A stretch of 64,000 nucleotides of DNA from NCBI GenBank assembly GCA_010356995.1, contig ML996696.1:622364-686363 (forward strand). The letters run 5' to 3'. This document shows positions 47,030-57,841 of this stretch, piece by piece. This stretch comes from Trichodelitschia bisporula. Taxonomy: Eukaryota > Ascomycota > Dothideomycetes > Phaeotrichales > Phaeotrichaceae. The notes under the pieces are model-generated. The model had not been told where the DNA came from. It made no database searches and worked only from the letters and a program-made list of their open reading frames with translations. Position 1 is the stretch's first letter. Each line of letters starts with the position of its first letter. Both the position numbers and the translations under genes were made by a program.

Positions 47030-48749
47030 ATGCGTACTTCATGCAGCATAAACCTGCAAGACGAGACACCTCGAAGCGGACTCTCCACCTTCACCAGCGA
47101 TGACGAACCACCAAGCAAACCCAGCACCGTGAGCCACACGCCAGTGCTCACCGGGGATTCCAGTGCCACGCCGGTCTGGCCGCGTCAGAAGCAGGCTTAC
47201 ATAACGTTGGCGGCCTGTTTCTTCCTGATGTTTAACAGTTGGGGTCTGGTCAATGCCTACGGTACCTTTGCCTCCTTCTACATGCAGGAGCTACTCCCCG
47301 GGCGCAACATGCTGCTTCTCAACCTCGTCGGCTCCACTGAATCATTTCTGGTTTTGATATTCTCGTTTGCCGTCGGTCGCATCCTGGATGCCGGGTACCA
47401 CCGTGCGTTGCTGGCGGCTGGGTTCATACTGGTTCCGACGGGGATGGGGGCGCTGAGTAGGGCTGCTGGCAATGGCGGATACAATCAGGGAAACTATGGG
47501 TTGATTTGGCTGTTTCAGGGACTCATCATGGGGTTGGGGATGTCGTGCTTCTTCGTCACGAGCTCGCAAAGTAAGTTTCCCGCAGCTCCATAGATGTTGC
47601 TGATCATCAGTCGCTGCGACATGGTTTGCGAAGAAGAAGGCGCTGGCCATTGGAATCGTTGCCTCCGGAGCAAGCATCGGTGGGTCTTCAAGACTATCCT
47701 TTTCGTATTGCTCATAGCTTCTAGCTGGCCTCGTATATCCCATCATGACAAAGATGTTGATCCAAAAGATCGGCTTTCAATACGCGGTCCTATGCGTCGC
47801 GGTTGTAATAGCGGTCACATCATGCTTCGCCTTCACACTCGCCCAGCCACACCCGCAGCATCAGTTCCGGAAGCCGGAGAAATGGATGCAGGTCAGCCTG
47901 TGGATCGACACGCATGCCGTGAGCAACGCGTCATTCAGCCTGTTTACTGCGGCGATTGCCTTTATGTTCTTCGGTTTCTACGCCGTATTCTTCAATTTCG
48001 AAGAGGCAAGCTCCTCCTACAGACTTATGTTCAGTGCTAATGTGACCAGTGGGCTGCGGCTGAAGGCGTCGGCTACAAAGACCGGCCAACCGTTCCCTTC
48101 CCTGGTTCGACCGAAATGTTCGAAGCGAGGCCTAAAGACGCCCTGCGCACCTTTTACCTCCTCGCCATGTTGAATGCCTTCAGCACCATCGGGCGCATAG
48201 TTGCGGGTTACCTCTCTGATCAGTGAGTTTCCTTCCCCAAATCCCCGAATGAGCTGACCCCCTAGTCTCGGCGCCGTCCATGTCCACGCGGTCGTAACCT
48301 TCGTCTCCGCTATCCTCATCTCCTGCCTCTGGATCTTCTGCCCAACGCGTGCCGGCACTCTCGCCTTCGTGGTGCTCTACGGCGCCATCTCCGGCTCAGT
48401 TATCGGACTGCCGCCTGCTTCAATAGCACACATCTTGGGACACTCGCGCGACGCCCAATCCAAGCTCGGTCAGTGGACCGGCATGATGTACACGGTTGCC
48501 GCGCCATTCGCGCTCACCGGCCCGGTCATTGCGGGGTTCTTGATCAGCAAGTACAAGTCGTACCTCCCGATGCAGGTGTGGTCTGCAGTGTCGCTGCTGA
48601 TGAGCTCTGTGTGCATGGCTTGGGCCGGGTATCTGCTGCACCGTCAGCGGGGTGGGAAGGGGTTGAGGGGCGCGGTTATGAGGATGCGAAGCATGGTGAG
48701 CTCTGACGAGAAAGACGAGGCGGAGGCTAGAGAGACCATTGATGTTTAA
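47030..48749 (+). CDS. MFS transporter, monocarboxylate-porter-like
   Basis: Model: exons 47030-47570, 47611-47679, 47725-48005, 48050-48222 and 48266-48749, giving 515 residues. A polar cytosolic N-terminus of about 60 residues ends PVWPRQKQAYITLAACFFLMF, the first membrane helix. The first half has FNSWGLVNAYGTFASFY and GLIWLFQGLIMGLGMSCFFV, the second has NAFSTIGRIVAGYLSD and GQWTGMMYTVAAPFALTGPVIAGF. Together they fit twelve helices and the fungal monocarboxylate-like group (MCH family), whose members carry varied substrates, including riboflavin for Mch5. The substrate cannot be told. Intron 3 (48006-48049) appears to be GC-AG: GAG|GCAAGC with a GCTAAT branch and ACCAG acceptor. Without it the frame is lost, and with it the text continues as WAAAEGVGY, typical of the family. 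No cluster partners are seen nearby. Confidence 0.9.
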
Positions 48750-49388
48750 GGGCTACTTCTTGTATGGTTGATACCCTGGGCGAGAGGGTCTGGCCGCGAT
48801 TCTCGGAGTAAGGCGTCAAAAGTGACAGGGATAGAACAATTGGCTGGGGAGACTTATGCAGACAGCTCTTGTATATCGAAGAGCTGGGGTTGCTTGCATG
48901 AGGCTCTACAGGCATCAGCGCAACAAACGGGCTTCATGCTGCCTGACGGAGGCGTTTTTGGCGTTTTAGACTTTGATATCCCATATAACGATCGTGGTGA
49001 TGAATGAAATTACTTAAGCTCAGAATGTGTATTCCTACGGCAATAAGAGAAATCATACAGTTGCGCTGTATGCATGTCGTCTCAACTAGTGCGCCACAGT
49101 GTGGCGTTGTGACAGATGCTTCCAAGCGACACAGGCGGACCCCTGCGATAACCCTTGCCGGCTTCTTCGCCGCAGCTATTGAGCTCGATCATCACGTTCC
49201 GCGCAAAGTGGCCTTTCCTACATCCAGTATTTTGCATCACACCTTCACCTTCTTTGTCTCTACATCCTCTGTTTCACCGATCATCCGCACGCGTTCCGCC
49301 GTTTCCCTAAAGTTTGCACATGGACCTTTCCACCTCCAATTAAGCCGCTTCTCCTCACCGCTCCAGGCCCGCGAACTGGATGCCCAAG
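48750..49388. other. Intergenic region upstream of hrd1
   Basis: A 639-bp interval holding the MFS gene 3' UTR and the hrd1 promoter. A CT-rich tract lies upstream of the hrd1 start. I see no gene. Confidence 0.5.
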
Positions 49389-50970
49389 ATGCGGCGACTC
49401 ACGGCTTATGTCGCTGTACGTTCTTCTGCCTGGTTGGCAGTCTTTACCGTGTTTGCGGAGTGCTAATGTATTGCGGCAGGGCTCGGTGGCACTGGCGGCG
49501 GGTGTTGTGTCGTGGGCGTACCTTGAGCGGCCCAACTTCTATTCCGCAGCCGTTTACCTCTCACAGAGCAATGCGTCTTTGATGGTACGCGTGCGTCTGG
49601 AAGTTGTTGATGTTAGCTAACCCGTGAAGATTCTCTGCAACCTCGCCCTCGTCTGCGTCGGCTCCTTCATGTACGGCCTCCAACAAGCCCTTTTCGGACC
49701 GCTCCGCGCCATCGAAGTCGAACACCTTTACGAACGGGGATGGTTCACAGTGACGGAGTGGGCATTCGCCATGTCCACGTTCCGAGACCAGTTCGGCGTG
49801 TGGTTCCTCGCCATGTTCTTTTGCCTGTTTGCCGGCAAGGTGTGGGGTTGGATAGCCGAGGGTCGCGTTGAGTCCCTTGAGCAGCAGCCACCTGCCAATC
49901 CGCGACTGTTCCACACGCGTCTTGTAGCGTCGCTGGTTGTGTACCTGGGATTCGCGACCAAGATGTTCTTCTACAGCCTGGATTCGGTGCTGTACGAGCC
50001 GCATCGCCCCGGCATGATGATCATGTTCGTATTCGAGTTTCTGATTCTCGTCATCAGTGCCGCATCGACGATTATGCGGTATGGGATCTGGCTGGAGGAG
50101 TATCGGGTCATCAAGAAGCAGACAGCTCAGCTGATTGAGGCGCGGCGGGCGGAGATCCGGGCGGCTCGTCGGGCCATCGAGGAGGCAGCGGCATCGGGCG
50201 AGGAAAGTCGGGAGGGGCGGCCAAGCCTGGAGGACTTGCCGAATGAGGAGGACATCGGGGAGAATGACGTGGAAATTCCGGGCTGGGAGGCCAAGCGCAA
50301 ATGGCTCTTCGTACTGGATCTTTCGACAGGTTCGTACTTTTTGCCGCTCTATGACATTTGCTAACCAGGCAGACCTCTTCAAACTCCTCTCCTACGTTTC
50401 CTTCTTCAGTATCCTTACACTGTTCTACGGCATTCCGATCTACATCCTCCGCGACCTCTACCTTACATTCCGTTCGTTCAACAAGCGGCTGCTCGACTAC
50501 TTCAAGTATCAAGCGGCAACGAAGAACATGAATGAGCGATATCCCGACGCCACTGCGGAGGACCTCACTCCGAATAACACGTGCATCGTCTGCCGCGAGG
50601 ATATGCGGGCATGGTCGGAGCTGAATCAGCCCCTAATCCCAGGCCAGCCGCCGCGTCCTGTCTCTGAGCGCCAGCGGGCGAAGAAGCTCCCTTGCGGACA
50701 CATTCTGCACTTTGGATGTTTACAGAGCTGGCTGGAACGTCAACAGATATGCCCGACCTGCCGGCAGTCCGTCTTCACTCCGAATGGTGCTCAAAGACAA
50801 GCTCAGGGAGCGAACGGCCAGCCTGGACCAAACCATGGCGCGAACCGCAACCCGAATCAACCCGCGGCTGGTCGCAACCAGCCGCGTATCTGGAGGCTCG
50901 GACCGGTGCGTATTCAGCTCGGCATTGGCGCGGGAGTGATTCCCGGCAACATGGCCCAGCAACCTAGGAT

Positions 50971-51003
<33 letters not shown>

Positions 51004-52186
51004 TGGAGCTAATGGGGCGCAGCCTGGAGCCAACGCGGTTCAGTATCCCCAGGTACCGGGCGTGCAGGCTGCTGGCGTTCAAGGCCAGATTGCCGGAGTT
51101 GGCGGTCAGGCCCAAACCGCGGCTAGGCAGCCGAGCTCTGCGCTCCGGTCTGCAACGGTGCACCACTCGCTAAATCTCCTGGAACAATCCATCCGTTACG
51201 AGCAAATGGCTCTGAACACCGAGATCAATCGACTCAACATGCTTCGTCGGGCGCAGCTGCAAATGGACCAAGTGGCAGCGGCTCAACAGCTCAACGCCAT
51301 GAACCAGGTACTTCAGCCTGGTCAAGGCGTTACTGGTCAAGGTCCCGTTGGTGTTCCCGCCGGACCTGTCCATCGCTTTCCGCCTGGCTATCATCATCCC
51401 GGCTATCGCCAAGGCATACCTGGCGCTCTTCCTCAGCAACCAACGACGCGCTCCTCGACACCCCAGCCACAGAATGGACAACAAGCCCCGAATGGTGCCC
51501 TCCCCGAAGGCTTGAACGTACCCCCAGGCTGGCGGGTAATTCCTCTGCAGCTCGCCCAGACGGCCCAGCCCGTACGCCCAGCCGTTGCCCCCCCGCAGCA
51601 TCACATCGTGACGTCGACGCAGACGGTCATCTTCCATGCTCCCCTCAATCTGGCCAACCAGAATGAGGGCGGACAGCAGCGGAGCGGACAAGGTAGCCCA
51701 GCGATGACTGGCCCCGTGCCCACGCCTACAGTCTCGGCGAACGCTGTGCCCGCGCCTGCGACCGCGGCACCTGCCTCCGCACCCGTTTCCGCACCGGTCC
51801 CTACGCCTACCGTCCCTGCCTGGCTGTCCGCGAACGCCGCTTCCGGCGCCGGTGGTCCCCCACGTGGTGGTCTCTCGCCCCCGCGCTCCACGCCCACATC
51901 GCCGCTCGTGCAGTCGGAGAGCGCGTCACCGGTCGCGCAGAACGCTACTCCGGTGCCGGCACCTGCCGCTGCTGTCACGCCCGGCTGGCATTTTGGGTAT
52001 GTCCCTGCGAACGGCACGGATTCGGGGTCTGCGTCCGAGGCGGGAAGCGGTCCGGCATCTGTGAAGGGGCCTGGGGAAGGTGCTTCGGCTGCGGCTACGG
52101 CTACACCTTCGACGAGTGCTTCGGGAGAGACGGAAGCTTCTGGGCCCGGGTATCAGCGGGCCAGTGTAGAGGATTCTGAGGAGTAG
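49389..52186 (+). CDS. hrd1: ERAD E3 ubiquitin ligase Hrd1 (synoviolin)
   Basis: Ubiquitinates misfolded proteins at the ER membrane and forms the retrotranslocation channel with Hrd3. Model: exons 49389-49415, 49480-49584, 49630-50329 and 50373-52186, giving 881 residues; introns are 64, 45 and 43 nt. The short exon 1 (MRRLTAYVA) and exon 2 ([19 protein letters not shown]) give the conserved first helices. Several membrane helices follow up to about residue 310. A polar loop rich in Ala, Glu and Arg (about 175-260) separates the last helices, longer than in yeast. The RING-H2 domain has CIVC at 348-351, CGHILHFGC at 385-393 and CPTC at 404-407, a complete C3H2C3 set. After it lie about 470 low-complexity residues: a glutamine run encoded near 50970-51003, then Pro, Ala and Gly-rich text. 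A helix of about 30 residues ([19 protein letters not shown]) resembles the Hrd1 segment that contacts Usa1/Der1. Confidence 0.95.
50970..51005. repeat. CAG/CAA repeat in the hrd1 coding sequence
   Basis: A mixed CAA/CAG run encodes about ten glutamines in the cytosolic tail of Hrd1. The mixed codons suggest selection at the protein level or an old expansion. Confidence 0.9.
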
Positions 52187-53790
52187 GGTGGTTGGGAAAA
52201 ATGGGTGGTTCATGTGCATAGCAAGGCGTTTTTTGGCGTTGTGGTCATACCCGAAATTACATGGTGATGGATGCGCGATGAGGGATGCGAGGATGATGGA
52301 TGGGTTTTCCTTTGACTGGTCTGGGTTGTTGAGCAAGATGAGAGGGTGATGTGCGTTAGATGGACATCGTGGTGCAGACTGCCTCTCTTCAATATGGTGC
52401 GTACTCGGTACATACTTGATTACGGGTTGATGGTCTGCTGAGTACCTCTTGTATCAATATTGACGCATCATGGCGGCTTTGATTGCGTGCTTACGAGAAC
52501 TGGGTTTCAGGGATGAAGCTATCCTTTGCCGTGCACGACCCCCTTCCCTTGACTATGCGGCTTGAACCAGACGTCGGATCTCAGCTTGCCCATCCTGAGA
52601 TCAAGAGACATGAACCGATCCTGTGTGGCCGGTCACGTTCTGGAATTTGCTGACGTTCTGGAACATGTGGAGGATGAATAAAAGCCCTCCAGCGCGGCAC
52701 CGTTTTCTACCGCCGAAGACGCGCGTCAGACGACACCGAGGCGCGCCGTTGATATTCCCGATCTGAGACTTCACCACTTATTGCACTTGCACAGACAACG
52801 TTGGAGTACATCTACATAGCCCATCTGATCAATTTAGCGATCTTTAAATCCCAATAAGCCGCTTACCACCACCCCGGGAATAATCACAGCATAACACCAA
52901 CAAACATGCTCCCCTCAAATGCCCCATAAGCTGACCTCTGAAACTCATCCCCACTTCTGAAACCGCACCGCCACTCCCCTCAAAAGATCAGCGCCCCCTT
53001 CCCACCTAACCCCAGCCTCAGAATTCCCAGTCCATGAGCCAGGGCATGTCATGCGTACCGCCGAAAAAGTCACAACCCCTCCGCCACAGGATCTCGCACC
53101 CAGAGCCGACTTCGACTTTCCCAAGCCTCCCCTGGCCCAACATTCCACCTATTTTTATCCCCTGTTCCAGTTACCAGGCCGAACCCCACACACCCCCCTC
53201 CCCACCAAACAAGCAACGGGCCTACCCGCCTACCCGCCTCGTCCCTCCCCCCCCAAACAGCTATCTATTGGCCGGGGAATGCCCCCCCGCGCTGGCAGTC
53301 GTGTACGAGGTATTCTGGTCGGAGCGCGCGCGCGAGATGCCGCCCCCGCGGCGGGATGGGCGAGGCTGAGTCCGCCTGTCGGCGAGGGAGATTGCGTCGG
53401 GCTAGGGCTGACGTTGCCAGCGGCGGACCCGCGTTGGCAGTCGCTGTGCGCCGGGCCAAGGAGTATTAAGAATGGTCGGCCCCGCTGACGGGTTGGTTAC
53501 TCATGCGACGGACCCTTTGCTATTAACCCCTTTAACCTTACCTTTGCGCTGGTGTTCTTTGATCTTTGCACTGCTGGTTCAGTGATTTACAGATATACGT
53601 CTGCGTTGAAAGTGCTCGGTTCCCCGTTCCGTCCCGCGCCATTTCTGCACAGCGTTGCCCGAATCCGGCCATCCGAATACGCCCATCGTCAGGCGTCCAG
53701 CTCCCGCGAACAAGCTTCGACGCCCAGAGGAGCTGCTTTAACCACGCTATCGCAACCGAGTCATTCGTGGCGCTTTCGCCCTCCGCTAAA
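52187..53790. other. Intergenic region without a recognised gene
   Basis: A 1.6-kb interval between hrd1 and the membrane-protein gene. Open frames around 53034-53488 are proline- and arginine-rich by composition only. The last 250 bp, with a TTTAACC/TTAACCC stretch near 53522-53540, should contain the promoter of the next gene. Confidence 0.45.
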
Positions 53791-54776
53791 ATGTATCCCT
53801 CCCGCCCCGGCAACGCGCAATACGCACCTGTGCAAAACTCCTACGATCTCGCCGACGCACATCGCACGCCTTCACCGTACGGCAAACACGCGCCCGCACC
53901 TTACGCTGCCTACGCGCCTTACAACTACGAGCCGATGAGCACGCCGCTGAAACCGATGTATCTGGCGCAGGAGCACTCGGTGCGCGAGAGCACCATCGAG
54001 CAGGTGCAGCGGCTGGAGACGGTGGATCAGGTAGCTCTACTATCAATGTATTCGTATCGCGGGCTAATGGTTTCAGGCCCTCAAGCGACGCATCCGTATC
54101 CTCCGCCTCGTGAGCCGCGTGCTCGCGACGGGACTCTCGATCGCAGCCTTCGTGCCCATCGCCATGACCACGGCGAAGTTCCTGACGACTAAGGACGTGT
54201 TGCGCGAGGCCCCGGCGCCGGGCGGTACGACGGTTCTGCGCGGGCCGTGGGCCAAGGAGAGCAAGACGTGGCCGACGCATATGTACCTCGGCATTGCGGT
54301 GACGTCGCTGGTGTGCAATCTGGGCACCATGGTGGGGTATGTGTTTGGTGGGGTGCGGGGCGCGAACATCATGGCTGCCGCGGAGGGATACTTCAGCATG
54401 TCTGTGATTCTTGGGAATTTGATCGTGTGGATTATTGCCGCGGCGGTGTATCGCAAGGAGAAGGGGTTGGATGGGAAGAATAACGATTTGTGGGGTTGGG
54501 CGTGCAGTGAGAGCGCGAAGATTATTCAGGATGCGTTCCAGGACGAGGTGCCGTTTGACAGGTACTGCAATATTCAGGTGAGTTGGTTGCTTTTGGGGAT
54601 GGAGAAGTGGTTGATGCGCGATGCTAACTGATATTTAGTCTGGTGCCTGGTATGCTGGCCTCCTGCAAGTCGCGGCCATGTTCTTGTCTGGTGTTGTGTA
54701 CTTGCTCACGCTACGTCGCGTGATGGCGAAGAAGAAGCTGCGGCGTACGCGGTCGGAGCTGAACGGCATGCAATAG
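53791..54776 (+). CDS. Four-helix membrane protein, fungal-specific, unknown function
   Basis: Model: exons 53791-54030, 54077-54577 and 54639-54776, giving 292 residues; introns are 46 and 61 nt, all joins phase 0. The start MYPSRPGNAQYAPVQNSYDL follows an A-rich context. The first 80 residues are Tyr/Pro/Ala-rich and cytosolic by appearance. A basic stretch (ALKRRIRILRLVSRV) precedes helix 1 (LSIAAFVPIAMTTAKF). A hydrophilic loop follows, then helix 2 (MYLGIAVTSLVCNLGTMVGYVF), helix 3 (SMSVILGNLIVWIIAAAVY), another loop with two Cys, and helix 4 (GLLQVAAMFLSGVVYLLTL). The C-terminus is short and very basic (RRVMAKKKLRRTRSEL). The layout resembles fungal MARVEL-type four-helix proteins, but I see no diagnostic motif. 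Confidence 0.82.
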
Positions 54777-55158
54777 GACTAGGGAGGGAATATGTACGGC
54801 CTGATATCAGGGAGGCATTGGACGGCGGACTGGATTGGAAAGCGTATCATCATGAGCATATAGTTCAAAACGGTTGCTTCTTTGGATATAGTAGACCCAA
54901 TAGTAGTTTGTAGTGAGCCAATATGATGCTGGTTTGATGCACAGAATATGTTTGGTCTCCGTGGAAGTGTCGGATGCTTCCCGTCAATCCCTACTGCGTA
55001 CTCTTTTGCTCCGCCCGGGTTTCCAAGGGTTCGATCCCCAGGTCCGATCAAAGGGTCCGGGGGGTCCAAGCAAAAGCATCGCCATCGCCACCCAGCCTCC
55101 TCCTCAGCCACGGCTGCCTAGCCCGGAACAACCATTTTACGGTCCCCCCGCTTGAGGG
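54777..55158. other. Upstream region of the U6 gene
   Basis: Contains the 3' UTR of the membrane-protein gene and the U6 upstream region. The B-box-like site at 55028-55038 is listed separately. Protein-like frames are absent. Confidence 0.5.
55028..55038 (+). promoter_or_regulatory. B-box-like element upstream of U6
   Basis: GGTTCGATCCC matches the RNA polymerase III B-box consensus (GGTTCGANTCC) at ten of eleven positions. It sits about 165 bp upstream of the U6 RNA. I found no matching A box or acceptor stem around it, so it is not an intact tRNA gene. A role in TFIIIC recruitment to U6 is inference. Confidence 0.5.
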
Positions 55159-55166
55159 TATAAAAG
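55159..55166 (+). promoter_or_regulatory. TATA box of the U6 gene
   Basis: TATAAAAG lies about 35-40 bp upstream of the predicted RNA 5' end, the usual place for a polymerase III type U6 TATA box. Confidence 0.85.
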
Positions 55167-55195
55167 GCCGTCCTCCCCCCGACCCTCTTCTTCTC

Positions 55196-55299
55196 CTCGC
55201 CTTCGGGCATTTGGTCAATTTGAAACGATACAGAGAAGATTAGCATGGCCCCTGCACTAAGGATGACACGCTCAATCAAAGAGAAGCTCCAAGTTTTTT
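55196..55299 (+). ncRNA. U6: U6 spliceosomal snRNA
   Basis: The catalytic snRNA of the spliceosome. A short 5' hairpin (GCC-TTCG-GGC at about 55199-55208) is followed by ATTTGGTCAATTTGAAACG. Next come the ACAGAGA box (55231-55237) and GATTAGCATGGCCCCTGC with the AGC triad. Then come ACTAAGGATGACACGC, the internal stem-loop region, and a 3' part ending in a run of six T at 55294-55299. These match U6 from fungi to human almost base for base, so identity is secure. The exact 5' end is uncertain by a few bases. There is no intron in this copy. Transcription should be by polymerase III from the TATA box at 55159. Confidence 0.97.
55294..55299 (+). terminator. RNA polymerase III terminator of U6
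   Basis: Six consecutive T directly after the U6 3' stem, the standard polymerase III stop signal. Confidence 0.9.
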
Positions 55300-56243
55300 C
55301 ATCGTTTGCTTTCGCATGGCGGGAGCACGAAGAAGATGCTGCGGTCTCGTGGGGAAGTTTGGGTTACGTGTTCGTGATCGGGTGAGCGTTCGGTACTGCT
55401 GGCTTGGATGCTTCGTGTTGTTGTTTTGGGCACGTCTGTACGTAGAAGAACTCTGGATATACGAACTCCGTGAGCATTTGCCTTCTGATGCGACGCCCTT
55501 CTCTTCACGTCGCGATCCCATTCACAATCCCAGCTTTGTAAACCCCTGCCTGACGTCATTGGGGTACTCACGATCGCGCCTTCCACTCGACATCGGGCCC
55601 TTGACGCAACCTCATCTCTCTCCCTCAACGTAGCACTTTCTTCCATCTTTGACGACGTTGAATGAAAATAAACGCAACCGATCTCCATATAAATGCTCTT
55701 TCGAGTCCAGTGTCGCGCCAACTTGGCAAAGCAGTATCCTAACCTACCATCACTGCTGAGACGGAGCCTCACCCTGCCCTCCCTTCTGAGAGGCTTGCAT
55801 GAAGGCCCTGCTTCGTCCCTTCGCTGAGACGAGCCGTTGACGCGTCGCGTCCAGGTCGTGATAGGAAATGTCTTCCTTCCACTGTCGTCCCGCGGCAGGA
55901 TTTTCGCCATCCCGAGCCAGTTGAGGCGAACATCCTGCTGTCCGACCCAGAGATGATCAAGCTGACTTGACTTTATTCCGGGAAAGTGGCTACTCCAACA
56001 TATGCACTAAACGACACCAGTAAAGCAAATCAAGTGGCATTAAAATCATCCCATTTTGATATACACACGGCAATTTCCAGCCGGTCACTGCCTAAGGGCA
56101 CGTGTGCTTCCAAAACTTCGCATATCCAACCATACCACAAACCCGCATGCTATGCCGCGATGCCGTGGGCGCAAACCCTACCCAGTACGTGCAGAAACTC
56201 CACCTCACCAACTTGAACTCCAACGCCCTAACCCAGATAACTC
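55300..56243. other. Intergenic region without a recognised gene
   Basis: A 0.9-kb interval between U6 and the convergent 3' end of the next gene. I see no protein-like frame. No second U6 copy or tRNA is visible. Confidence 0.45.
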
Positions 56244-57841
56244 TCAAATAGTCCAATCCCCAACCCAATCATCCCACGATAACCCCTCGTTGAAGTCCCC
56301 CGCAATCTGGCTCAATATGCTCCCGGGCGTGAGCTGCACACCTCCTCCCTGTCCATCCCACTGCACACCCAGCCCGGCACCTCCAGGCGCAGCCCATGTC
56401 TTTCCACTTTGGTCCTCAACACCAGTAACACTATGAGGAGCGGCAGAGTACGTCTTCAGCTTGAGATCCGCCGGGCGATCCACTCCCGCCGTTTGCGACG
56501 TAAACTGCATCGCGTTCAGCGGCAGTTGCGGCGTGAGCGGGTGCGAGTAGCCCTGGTGGCCCCAGTACCCACCGTTGTGCTGCTCCGGATGCTGAGCGTG
56601 CGGATCTGACTGCTGCAGGGACGTCTGGTAGCTCTGACCCTGTCCCTGAGCCTCCTGTTTCTGATAGGGCGCTGGAGCGGCATTGTGGTATTGAGGGGCT
56701 GGCTCGTAGGGCCCTTGACCAGGCCCGGCTGTGGCCGAAGTCGGCGTGGTGATGTTCGAGTGCTGAGGCACAGGTGTCGCCATGTTCGAGTGCTGAGCCA
56801 CAGGCGTCGGGTACCCGCTGGATGCGTGGCGCGGCGCCGGAGAGCGGTACGCCGGGGTGTAGCTGGCGGGGGAGTAGTGCTCGGGTTGTGGGTAGGATTG
56901 CTGTTGGGCGTAGGTCTGGGGCTGGGCCTGCTGCTGGACGTGCGTCTGCGGTCGGGACTGGGCCTGCGTCTGCGGCTGCGGTGTGCTCGCCGCGGCCGGG
57001 GAGTTATACTGCTGTCCCGCACTCTCCCGCGGCGTCGTCCCGCGCTCTTCCTCCGCCTTCTTGCCCTCGTCCCGGCTCCCGCGCACCTGGGGCGGCGGCT
57101 GGTACTGGAAGAAAGCAGCGGGCTGGTCGGCCCATGCATTCGCCGCACCGCCGCCGCCGTGTAAGACGTAGTCAACGTAGGCGCGGGTGCCGTATGTGAC
57201 TGCGAGCCAGGACGTCATGCGCGCCTGCAGGGTCGCGCCGTCGTCTTCGCTCAGGTACTGTTCCTCGTTCACGACGGCCTCTTCGGTGATCTTGAGGCCC
57301 CGCCCGCAGCGCTGCTTGTGGATGCGCGATGCTTCGCGCGCGGATTCGAGGCGTGCTTCGATGGAGCGGTCGGAGCGACGCGAGGCGGCGACGTAGGCAC
57401 TGATAAGGAGGTTAGATGAGGTAGGTGCAGTGGGGGACAGTGAGGGGCGTACCGTTCGGAGTTCTCGAGCTTCTTGCGCCGCTCGGCTTCGTCGTCGCGC
57501 GGGGCTGAGTCGTCGTCGCCTGCGGCCTTCTTCTTCTTGGATTTGCCCTTTGGCTTTTTGGCTGCGGGGCCGGTGTCCTTGTCTCCTTCGCCGTCGGCGT
57601 CGGCGGCGTCGTCGGCGGGGGGGGTCTGTCGCTTTGTTCCTCGCGAGGGACGGGACTCGCGGCGCTTTGATGGGGCGGTGGTGGGGGCGGAGGCTGGTGA
57701 TGGGATGGAGGGGCGGCGGGGTGTGGGGGTAGGGGCGGTGAGGGAGGTGTCTGGCTCTGGGAGGGGGGTGGTCATGGAGCTGAAGCGCGAAGCGGGCATT
57801 GCTGCACGGGCGGGGAGGGTGTACTCTGAGTTGTGAGCCAT
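56244..57841 (-). CDS. Low-complexity fungal protein of unknown function, probably nuclear
   Basis: Model: exons 57453-57841 and 56244-57399 with a 53-nt intron (GTACGC donor, TATCAG acceptor), giving 514 residues. The N-terminus is Pro/Ser/Thr-rich, followed by a basic cluster (KKPKGKSKKKKAAG) that looks like a nuclear localisation signal. The only dense region crosses the splice at about residues 115-200: DDEAERRKKLENSER, then AYVAASRRSDRSIEARLESA, REASRIHKQRCGRGLKITEEAV and NEEQYLSEDD. It is strongly charged and helical and resembles a conserved ascomycete family without assigned function. Residues 230-420 are Gln/Pro/Tyr/Ser-rich, as in transcription or RNA-binding cofactors. The C-terminus ends with a Trp/Asp-rich patch (FNEGLSWDDWVGDWTI), which could be a short interaction motif. 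Confidence 0.8.

Noticed and set aside
55015-55060. Possible tRNA 3' half around GGTTCGATCCC
   Set aside because: The T-arm stem is only three base pairs and no acceptor stem, anticodon arm or A box is visible.
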